Positions 55,216-64,000 of a stretch of DNA of 64,000 nt are shown here, piece after piece. Each line of letters begins with the position of its first letter. The stretch's first letter is position 1. The position numbers and the translations under genes are program-made. Source of the stretch: Trissonchulus latispiculum. Lineage: Eukaryota; Nematoda; Enoplea; Enoplida; Ironidae. A model generated the notes under the pieces. It worked only from the letters and a program-made list of their open reading frames with translations, was not told where the DNA came from and made no database searches. The stretch lies in the NCBI GenBank assembly GCA_030248195.1, contig JASAND010007463.1:17877-81876 (forward strand). Reading direction: 5' to 3'.

Positions 55216-55462
55216 TTTGCAAGAGTACATAATACGTAAGAGTGTGACAGCTACCACTTTCTATGTTATTAGCTTGCGATCCATGCTCTACACGCTAACG
55301 CCCCCCCCCCACAAATATGACCAATCATTTAGCAATCTCGAATGATAGGTCATAGTTGCGGGGGGGGTCCCGATAGAGGGCTTGATCCACTAGGTGCGCA
55401 GTTGCGGGGGGGAGGGGGTGGACCGCAAGCTGATAACATGGAGAATGCCAACTGTGACACTG
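55216..55462. mobile_element. AAGAGTAC foldback MITE (gene copy)
   Basis: AAGAGTACATAATACGTAAG... with inverted halves around ATGATAGGTCA; truncated on the right at TTAA where element V begins. Starts about 40 bp after the poly(A) signal of FRMD8. Confidence 0.7.
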
Positions 55463-55466
55463 TTAA

Positions 55467-56475
55467 GGTGCCTTCCTAGTCGCCACCGCAGGTGTACGCG
55501 CGTCGACGCGGGCCAACGCGCGTCTGCAAACGTAAATATCATCTTATTTTCTGAACCGTCATGAAGAGAGGAAAATTTTTATAAAATCTAAAATTTTGAA
55601 AAATTGCAAAGATTTCAAAATATCGGTTTATCCTGGTTTTTCTCCGGAATATGCATGCTAAAAATTTGTTTCTTTCTGAAAATTTTGTCATCTGAAAATA
55701 CGCAGAATGACGCAAGAACGAAGAAAATCGGTTAAGGTTTTGAATTTTTTATTTTTGATTAGCATTTTTCGATTTTCAAATTCTTTGATCTTGGCCCTTT
55801 TGCAACTTTGACAAGCTACAGCTCGCTTAGTACAAAGATTTTTCGTTTTCATTTTCGAAACCGCTTAGGCGTCTGCTTTGACGTAGTAAAAGTAATTTTT
55901 CAAAATTTGAAAGTTGATTAACGAAGTTACCCAAAATCCTATTGAAATTAAGGGAAATCTTTAAAAATTTGTAGCACACACAATATGCGTCGTAGTGGTA
56001 ACATTTTGACCTCTTTGGATTCAGCAAAGATGGAATATTTAGCATGACTTATCTACACGCTATTTGTATGACACCAGTGTATTGAAATTTTGAGTCAGTG
56101 GTGATTTTTCGAAAAAATCAACTCAAGTTTTGAAAAATGACATTGCATTAAAGCAGACGCATAAGCGGTCCCGAAAATGAAAACGAAAAATTTTCTATCA
56201 AGTTACTAAGCGAACAGTAGCTTGTTAAAGTTGCAAAAGGATCAAAGGATTTTGAAAACAGAAAAATGCTAATAAAAATTCAAACCTTAACCGATTTTCT
56301 TCGTTCTTGCGTCATTCTGCGTGTTTTCAGATGGGAAGATTTTCCTGAAAGAAAGAAATTTTTAGCATGCATAAACGTAGATAAATCGATATTTTGAAAT
56401 TTTTCAAAATTTTAGACTTTATAAAGATTTTCCTCTCATCATGACGATTCAGAAAATATATAATGTTAAATATAA
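55467..56475. mobile_element. TTAA-type element V, foldback
   Basis: Starts GGTGCCTTCCTAGTCGCCACC after TTAA 55463-55466. Arms at about 55500-55965 and 56130-56470 are inverted relative to each other (GCAGACGC-TAAGCGG, GAACGAAGAAAATCGG and GCATGCTAAAAATT are shared). The far end lacks a matching terminus. Confidence 0.65.
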
Positions 56476-56592
56476 ATTCAGAAAATATTTAATGGGTCTC
56501 CGATGCATATTAAATGCAATGCAGTATAAATGATCACAATTTTGCCAGACTAGCTTACAAACCATGGCCTTCCCGTACGCATATCCAGTTTT

Positions 56593-56630
56593 TTCCTGCT
56601 GCGTCACGACGCAGCAGGTTTACTATAATC
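56593..56630. repeat. Hairpin cap CCTGCTGCGTC / GACGCAGCAGG
   Basis: Perfect palindrome CCTGCTGCGTC-AC-GACGCAGCAGG followed by ATAATCGGTGTAAAAGG, as at 42853 and (complement) 28.9 kb. Confidence 0.6.
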
Positions 56631-56861
56631 GGTGTAAAAGGAATTATTCTGGGGTAGGCATCAGCGACAAATGTTATCAACGTCTAATCCCGCGTTAGCA
56701 ATTCGTGTGTTCAAGACAGACAAGTAAAGGCCAGTTGGCGACTAAAGCCGGATTTAAACTGATCTGTCCTCCGAAGCGGCTGAGCGTGATTTCACCATTT
56801 TATTTAAGTTGCTTTTAACGTTACATTTTTTATTTTTTTATCTTGGTGCCCAGCAATTTAG

Positions 56862-57031
56862 GTTCTCATAAGAGACCTTTATCCGTAAAGTGGACAAGAG
56901 GCGGAGAGGCGAGGATCAAGGATAGAAAACAAGATCCCCAAGCAGTCCTCCTGACCAGAGATGAAACCGGGTCACTACTTGCTGACCCGGTGACCCGGTC
57001 GATCCCTGACCCGGTGACCCGGTATTTTTGA
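56862..57031 (+). other. Alternative FRMD8 3' exon (doubtful)
   Basis: Acceptor CAATTTAG; in phase with both exon 11 and an internal donor in exon 12. Starts GSHKRPLSVKWTRGGEARIK, basic like the human FRMD8 tail, but its second half is made of GACCCGGT repeats and looks like the edge of a hAT-type MITE. Kept as an alternative only. Confidence 0.25.
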
Positions 57032-59361
57032 AAATTCAGGTTTAAGCTTGCAAAAATTAAAAATACTTATATTGGGGTGCTGTGAGTGTTTTTTCACCTT
57101 TTTGGACATTTTTGGCGTCTAAAATAAGAAATTGGGCAAAATTACTGCTTTCCTTAAAGTAGTAACAAAGGAAAGTATGTAAATATCGTAAGCAAGCCGG
57201 AAAAAATCAAAACTGGTTTGCACGATTTCGCACTCAATGCGATGTGAAGTATATAAACAGTAGTAGTATAGTAGTAGTAGTATACATAGTTGTTTGAATA
57301 AAAACAAATTCGTACAAAATACTTCGCCAAAGTCATCACATCATCTAATTCGTATCATAGAGCTTAACATTAGCACTTTCGTGTTTTATCTTTATATTAT
57401 TTTAGTAAAATATCTTATTTAGTTGTATGGTTGAGGTTTCCCTCAGTGGAAATTCTTTGGAAATATACCTGAATACCTGAACCAGAACATGAAAACTTGC
57501 ATGAAACCAAACGAATACGCCTACACGATTCCTATTACAGGCAAGACGACTAATCAGATATTCATAAATAAATGTGCAATTGTGAAAAATTTAAAAATGG
57601 AGTTTTGAGATTATATTTCGAAAAAGTAATCTTGTATGACATCATGTTTTCGTAACCTATTTTTCGCTTGATAAATGAAAAGCGTGCTGAACACTGAAGG
57701 CATTTTTACTTTTTAAATAATAGCACAAAAATCAATATTTATTTCTAAAAATATCATATCATAGCAGTGCAAACCACGTCCACGGATGGTTTGCAAAATA
57801 CCTCTCGGTAAGCTGCCAGTGGTATGCTACCACTGGTTAGAAAATGTTGGTGAAATGGGTCCCTGTAAGTAACCAATTGGTTTAACCACTGGTAACCTTT
57901 AAAAGCTACCAGTGGGAGGCTACCAGGGCTTGGTGAATACGGCCCTGTGAAACTGAAACCTGTCTGAAAGTGGAGCTGAAACTGAAACTGAAACTGCAAC
58001 TAAACAGGCCAGCGTAAACATCACTACCGCTTATATATACCGCTTATCAATGCATTAGTTCATTGCAAATTTTATAAGAATATGGGTAGCTTTGAATTTC
58101 TTGAATCAACTTGACATTAAAACGGAGAATCAATTTGTACTAGTGTACCGCTAATAGTTTCATAGATGAGACGTGTTGATCACGTGTCAGCTAGGGAATG
58201 CTGAAAGAGTGACAAACTCTGTGTAATAGAAACAAACAGCTGGTGACATAAATTAAAGATGACTCTCAAGATTCCAACAGAAATAGGTCTACGAAGGAAT
58301 ATTGCCCCTTTTGGGGACAACTTGTTCCTAGTACTGTTAGAGGTGGAGCAGGAAGACGATGAAGAGAAGAGGAAGAAGAAGAGTGTAGAGCATGAAACTA
58401 AACCCGAGGCTAAATCTGGATATTTTCTAAGGCCGAGAGCCCGATGATCATTATCGACCAACAAAAGTTCAATCTGTAGTGAATCAAACACGTTTACTTT
58501 GTATTCCAGATCCAGCTACAGTACAAAAAGTTAATGAGTTAGGTCTAGCATAGATTAGGAAGCTTCGCATAGTTTAGGTGTAGCTTAGCTTCTGCTTTTT
58601 AGCATTGCCAGATTTGGAGTTCATTGTAACCCTTTCATGCCTTAATTTCCCCCGGCCGGAAAATGACCGGTTTTACATTTTTGAATGCCAATTTTTTTGA
58701 AGCACTTGGAAATATGGGACTGCCATCAATCGATAGACAATTCCTCTTCGACTTACAATTCAGTATTGAGGAAGGGTCCTCGATGCAACCAGGAAAAGTT
58801 AGGAGCTGTCAAAGTAGGAATTTTTGCTAAATTTTCATTGTAAAAAAATTAACAAATTGATTTCTGTGTACAAGAGTTGATTCTGAAACGGAATAAATTC
58901 TTTTAATATGCACAAACTTCCCTATCACCTGGAGAAACGGCTTTTCCGCCGACTAACCACTGAGCGCTAAAATCATTTCGCGCCGTCGGCGCGAATACCC
59001 CCGATAGAAAATTTCTCTTGGGGGACAAGAATGGAACAGAGCAGTTTTTGCTGTGATAACACATATTCCCTAGTTGCATACTCACATTATGTACTCGTGA
59101 TATTAGCTACCATTTAATATCCAATTCCTCTTGAGATTATTTGAATTTTAGATTTGACATGGACAAAGTGGTAAATCACTTTAACAATACGCGAAACCGG
59201 TCACATTCAATATTTTGAGACCATTTGACTAGTCTAATTAAATATAAGACCTAGACGAATTCGTAGAGATAAGTTTACGGTAGAGAAAAGCCAACAGAGC
59301 TAGCGGTACAAACAAGCGAATGACCAGGACATTCGTTTACTGTTTCATATAAAACGTAAGT
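57032..59361. other. Unassigned intergenic DNA
   Basis: Contains a TAG-trinucleotide run near 57255, CCAGTGG/CCACTGG inverted motifs at 57810-57930 and a short (CTGAAA)n near 57975. One 62-codon plus-strand frame at 58259-58447 (acidic/basic, ending YFLRPRAR) is unassigned; its ending is reminiscent of retroelement polyprotein C termini. Confidence 0.3.
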
Positions 59362-59667
59362 TAGTGTTGTGCACCGGCCCAGTCTAGACCGGCTGGCCGG
59401 CGGCAGGCCGCCGGCCGGCCGGCCGGTGACAGGTCGGCCGGTCAGACACAGGCCAGCCGGCCGGCGGTCAAATGTGAAGCGACAGACAATTTCTGCAGCT
59501 TATCGAATTAAAATTGCTAAAATCTGCCTTGAAAACTATCAAAAATCTTAATTTTTATTTGTATTTTGGATAAGCCTGCGAAAATTTGCACCGGCCGGCC
59601 GGCCGGTCCTGGGCCGGCGGCCACCGGCCGGCCGGCCCACGAAAAATTGGGCCGGTGAACAACACTA
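59362..59667. mobile_element. hAT-type MITE, 306 bp, 8-bp duplication
   Basis: Ends TAGTGTTGTGCACCGGCCCA and TGGGCCGGTGAACAACACTA, flanked by exact ACGTAAGT at 59354-59361 and 59668-59675. The interior ends are dense in GGCCGGCC. Same terminal motif as the element at 2388-2730 and related to 49853-52253. Confidence 0.88.
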
Positions 59668-59706
59668 ACGTAAGTATATACAAGAGCATAAATATATACT
59701 AAACAA

Positions 59707-60208
59707 TTAGATTTTTATTCCATCTCCAAGTCCCTTTAATTTGTTTAGGAGCCGACAGGAGGTTGGGACAAGGCCACTGCCCTGGGATTTCACACATACA
59801 GTGTCTGTCACAGTTAACACCAAAATTGGCCTGATTCCTTTCCAGGGCGGCGTCGGCTGCTTCACGGTCCAAAACTGCTCTGAAAAGTAATCAATTTGAA
59901 AGTTAAGTATCTTGGTATACTCAGAATCAAAAGTTCGCAATGTGACAACAATGCAGGGGACTTCCTATTTTACAGAAACGCTTTAATAAAGTCTGTTGCA
60001 TTCTCATGATGAGACCAATGTAATAACTTCTTACACCTACGTATATGCGAAAAGTGAAGTAACAGCATTTCGTGTAAACTCAAAGGTCGACGGCAGCGAA
60101 ACAGCCAACCCTGGTATGCCCGCTTTTGCTTATCCTTTTCCCGATATCTGTCACTTTTGGCGAGGGCGTGGACTTTCCCCAAGGACAGAAGCTCCCCAAA
60201 ATCTGTTT
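59707..60208 (-). CDS. Candidate 3' end of an unidentified gene (two exons)
   Basis: Minus strand. Exon 60208-60110 (acceptor CTAAG, donor GTTGGC) encodes TDFGELLSLGKVHALAKSDR and a Lys/Arg/Glu-rich run; exon 59879-59707 (acceptor CTTTTCAG) continues in phase with EQFWTVKQPTPPWKGIRPIL, VLTVTDTVCVKSQGSGLVPT and ends LLNKLKGLGDGIKI plus stop. I do not recognise the family. Composition and phase fit coding sequence, but an alternative chain through 60390-60262 in another frame is equally phase-consistent, so the call is weak. Confidence 0.3.
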
Positions 60209-60410
60209 CTTAGTTTTGGCTAGTCATTAAAAATGTCTGGGAATAGTAAAATTGCAGGCCTTGAAATAAATAAATTACTGTGCACCCCCAACTGCTAAAG
60301 GAGAAGTCCCCATGCAGATCGGGCCGAGAAGATTGGTATTAACGGTAACGAGGCAAAATCCAGGAAAGGGCTGCCTGTTGTAAAATAATAAACAGAAACC
60401 CAAAACTTAA

Positions 60411-60834
60411 ACTGGGTTTACTTTACTGGGGGGGGGCGGGAGGGGCGCCCCCCCACTTTTCGGGTTCCCCCCCCCACTCGACCTCTTCCCCCCCCCACTC
60501 CGCCCCACCCCCACTTTTTTGGGCTTCCCCCCCACTCACCCTAAGGTGCCCAGAAAATGCCAAATGTTTAGGATTTTTGGTCAAAATTTTCAAAAATTTT
60601 CCGGCTTTGCCGGAAACTTTTGGTCAAAAATCGTCGTTTTTGGTGCTAAAACTCAATTTTTGAGCACTTTTAAGCTTAGATAGCAGTATATGTAGAAAAC
60701 AGGCGTTTTATACGGTATTTTTGGCATTTTTAGCCCATTTTATTCCCCCCCCCACTTTTTGACCTCCCCCCCCCACTAGTGGGGGCCCCCCCACTCTCCC
60801 CCCCCCACTTTTTTTCGCCTAAAGTAAACCCAGT
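60411..60834. mobile_element. ACTGGGTTTACTTTA MITE with G/C runs, copy 2
   Basis: Inverted ends ACTGGGTTTACTTTA and TAAAGTAAACCCAGT, flanked by TAAA. The interior parallels 29582-29962 (AAGGTGCC-AGAAA, TATAGCAGTATATGT-type block, G/C homopolymers). Confidence 0.78.
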
Positions 60835-60974
60835 TAAATAAACAAGAAAATGACTAGAAAATATCAGAAATTTGTTACAAATTGACGCAGTAAACCAGTT
60901 TGCCTGGAAACACCCAACAGCTATTAAAACTAAATATTGTACATTATGCAGAGGCAGTAACATAACGCTTACTG

Positions 60975-61066
60975 TGACTTTCCAAGAACAGCTTTCAATC
61001 TGTCATAAATCTGCTGCCTATCGTGCCCAGTTAAATCTATCAGCACTTCTTCTCCATTCTCTAAAA
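60975..61066 (-). other. Possible upstream exon of the same unidentified gene
   Basis: Minus strand between acceptor ATTTTAG and donor GTAAGC; reads NGEEVLIDLTGHDRQQIYDR and LKAVLGKS, which looks coding (high Leu/Asp/Arg, no stop). Its phase does not connect directly to the exon at 60208, so any link needs another exon in between. Confidence 0.3.
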
Positions 61067-61079
61067 TAGTGTAGGTGCA

Positions 61080-63158
61080 ACTACTATGAGAATGTCTGCT
61101 CTTTCCATATATAAAGGATCTGATGTAGATGTTCCTAGTATTGTAGGGTTCCTATTTTTCGTACCAAGGGAGGACGAAAAAGTGTTGTTCTAGATTTTGC
61201 TGAGACTCTCCCTACATGTAGGGATTGTCTCTGGAATTAAGAATTAGGAATCTCTGGAATCTGGAACACGATCTGAAATTAGTTTTTAGATTATATAAGC
61301 GTTCCGTTAGCTTGGTATTACTTTTCAACTTATGCTTACATCATTAGCACATACAGAGCTAACGACAAGCTTAATCCAAAAACGGAATTTTGCTATTTTT
61401 GATTTTCTCACTTATATACATACTGTAATGAATTCTATCGATAAAATAACTGCAGATATGAAGTCAACAAGGCCGATTTTATTTGTTCAACGCGTCGCGT
61501 TAAGGCTCCTCTCCCGATTGGTTTTCGTTTTTCTAAAGCGGCGAATTAACCGTTGATTATATACTAATTAAATTACGACAGCTATTAAATTACTTAGAGA
61601 GAGACGGGTTATACAACATAACGACGGTTCAGACAGGGTTTGAAAAGAAAATAACTTATATATAGCCGTATTGCTCCATCTCCATTGGTTTGTTCTAGAA
61701 AACTAGACTATAGATACTATTTCTTAGTCCTTTAGAAAAAGCCATAAGCGAACTGCGAACGTATTATGTCGTAGTGAGCACAGCTATTCTGTGAAATTGG
61801 CAATTTCACTGGAACTGCCTGTGAAACGTCCAATTGGCATTTTCAAGCGTGGAGCTGGCAATGAGGGTGGATAACTCATATTATTTTTGAATTTTGCATC
61901 CCCATTGCGAATTATTAGACAATTGAAACCTAAAGTTTTTTAAATTGTTAAAGTTCAATCTCCTTTTGACTGTTTCATATTAGGACAACATTTCAGTTTT
62001 GAGATGTCAAATATTAACTAGTTTTATAAAAGCTTTAGAAAACCCAGTGTATTGGTGATGTGTTTTTATTTAAGGAACAGGTTGGAAGTTTTTATGATCT
62101 AAAGCTTAAAAAGAATACGATTTTCCATCTTTTCCGACTCCAACAATTGAGCTTTTTATAATAGTAAGAAACATGAAGGCAATGTTTGTAAAAATAAGGA
62201 GTCCATAATTTGTATTAATTTTTAAGAAATATATTTACTTTTACGGCAGTAATGCAACAATTCTCTAGACAAATACATTAGAATGACTCTATGTAAATAA
62301 GTGTAGTCACACATTGTGCGAATACATAAAACAAATCTTTTTAATAATATACACTACAGTTTGCGTTGGCACCCTTGAAAATCTAACATTTTCTCCCTAA
62401 TTGCCAGTTTAAAGTGTGAAAACGCCAATTGGCCGTTTCAAGGACAGTTACCAATGAAATTCACCAAGTTCACAAACTAGCTGATCTCAATACGACCTCT
62501 TATACGTACATTACGTACTCTTTACGCGCGTCTGGTTGCGTCTGGAATGCACCTTTACTATTATGTAAGCCACGCGATAATAGTATAAATGTAAAACTGA
62601 TGGTACGTTTGACACACAACTAATTATTTCACATACCTAGAAAACTATGAAAATAAGGAAAAGGAGTAATATGGCGTAACTTCAGAAGTTGTACTTCGGG
62701 ATTTCGATATTGCAGCTGAGACCAGTGCCAGTGTATAAATTCCCTGAAATTAACACAAACACGTCATAATGAACATACAGTGGAACTTTTACACTACGTA
62801 TTTGTATGCATCATTAGCGCTTGTTTGGCAATCTGTGAGACTTTTTGTTATGAGAAAAAAGTCACAGACGTCCATGGTGCAAGACATATTGCGCATGCAT
62901 TTGTTGGCGGAATTTATTGAAAAATTGGAATTTTAATATTTAAAACGAAAAATTTCTTTAACTAAATGTTTGAATAAGAGGAAACCCTGATATACGTAAC
63001 GTAATATTGTAAGTTATCAGAAAAATGGCGGATATATATCTGGATAAGAAAAAGATCCGGGGCCCGCCCAGCACTAATCAAACAGATGTACGTACATAAA
63101 AATGCACCCTTCCCGGCTAGGCTACGCTGCAACCCTAATATAACATGCACGTATATAC
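61080..63158. other. Unassigned intergenic DNA
   Basis: No gene recognised. Near 61790-61850 and 62360-62450 an AATTGGC/GCCAATT motif appears in both orientations, perhaps the arms of a degraded foldback. Confidence 0.35.
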
Positions 63159-63478
63159 TAGGGATGCACCGAGGCCTGGCCCCGGCCTCGGCCCTGATCC
63201 TGACTGGGGCCAAAAATTAAAAAATTTGGGAGATATTGACATGTTTTACAAATACTTTCGAATTTTTGAAAGTCAAAAATATATACGTCAAAGTCTTACA
63301 AATCGTTTTTCTCACAGTTTCTGAATGAAAACAACAATAGTAACGTTTGTAAACTAGAAATGATTGCAAAATTTGAATTTTTACGAAAATATTTGAAATT
63401 TTCAATTTGAACTCCCAATTTTCAGGTCCCGGCCCCGATCCCGGCAAGGGTCACGCTGGGGTCCCTGCCCCGGTTCAT
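63159..63478. mobile_element. hAT-like MITE, TAGGGATGCACCGAGG end
   Basis: The left end TAGGGATGCACCGAGG is a common hAT terminus; the right end CCCCGGTTCATA is an imperfect complement. Flanks gtatatac and gcatatgc agree at six of eight positions. The interior ends are GGCCCCGGCC-rich. Confidence 0.5.
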
Positions 63479-63499
63479 AGCATATGCAGGATTTGTTTT

Positions 63500-64000
63500 A
63501 CATGGGCCCCCTCCGAAATTTTTGCTTCCCCCACCCTGGATGTTTGCTTCCCCCGGGATTTTTTGGAGGCCCAAATTTTTGGATAAATTGGCCAATTTTC
63601 AGAAATTTTTCAGCTTCGCCCGAGATATTTTCGTAAAAATAGCTATTTTTAGCTTAAATCCTGGCGTTTTTGAGAAGTTTTTGCGTTTCACCATACAAAA
63701 TACGCCAAAAAATACCATTTCTTGGCTCATTTCTAGAAAACGAATTCGGGGGGGGGCGCGGTGAGCTCTTAGAAAAACCCTAAAAACACCCTGTATATCT
63801 GGCATTTTTTTAGGGTTTTGAAAGTGGGGGGGGGCGAGCCCAAGGTACAAAATACCAAAATTTTTAGCGAAAAATTAGCATTTTTAGGTAAAAACACAAA
63901 AAAAAATCGCTGTTTTTAAGCTTCAAAATAATTTATAAGTCCATAAATTAGCTAAAAATTTAGAAAATTTTTGAAAATTCTGACCTCAAAACTTAATTTT
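63500..64000. repeat. G/C-run repeat running off the window
   Basis: CCCCC/GGGGGG blocks with TTTTTGGTATT-like spacers, same style as the MITEs at 29.6 and 60.4 kb and element P, but the ends are not matched. Cut by the window edge. Confidence 0.45.

Larger units (their letters stand above)
54727..55968 (+). repeat. FRMD8 3' block with inverted duplicate at 11.7-13.9 kb
   Basis: Begins at TTAA 54727-54730 in the FRMD8 last intron and covers the terminal exon, 3' UTR, an AAGAGTAC MITE cut at TTAA 55463, and the first half of element V. See 11685-13903. Confidence 0.85.

Overview
This is a repeat-dense eukaryotic (animal) window. The three recognisable genes are split into short exons with GT-AG introns of about 0.2 to 4.3 kb. 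They encode metazoan families: an LMO7/LIMCH1-type LIM protein, PSME3IP1/FAM192A (NIP30) and FRMD8. I see no rRNA, no convincing functional tRNA and no prokaryotic operon structure. The species cannot be named from the sequence; an AT-rich invertebrate genome full of DNA-transposon remnants and (AAC)n-tailed non-LTR elements fits best.

Layout. 1-4.6 kb: foldback repeat, a hAT-like MITE, unassigned AT-rich DNA and a tRNA-like SINE head. 4.6-9.9 kb (minus): the last five exons I can trace of the LMO7/LIMCH1 gene, ending in a LIM domain split over two exons; a 1.47-kb hAT-type element with an exact 8-bp duplication sits in one intron. 9.9-25.4 kb: no host gene. This is a chain of non-autonomous elements, many ending in GGTGGTG or GGTGGCG and abutting or nesting at TTAA, finishing in a 2.4-kb G/C-homopolymer foldback. 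25.5-31.6 kb (plus): a full six-exon PSME3IP1 gene with poly(A) signal, starting just after the end of a dispersed repeat. 31.6-41.4 kb: MITEs, microsatellites and unassigned DNA. 41.4-55.2 kb (plus): twelve phase-consistent exons of FRMD8; the first exon(s) are not found. 55.2-64 kb: repeats, two hAT-like MITEs, and a weak candidate for the 3' end of an unidentified minus-strand gene at 59.7-60.2 kb.

The genes do not form a pathway. LMO7/LIMCH1 proteins act on junctional actin-myosin, PSME3IP1 is a nuclear partner of the proteasome activator PSME3, and FRMD8 stabilises iRhom/ADAM17 at the membrane and modulates Wnt co-receptors. The striking biology is the mobile DNA. Several insertions can be read with their target-site duplications, two or three against an empty site inside this same window, and the FRMD8 terminal exon exists as an inverted duplicate about 41 kb away.

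All exon calls come from reading frames, splice-site consensus, phase agreement and remembered family sequences; no search was run.
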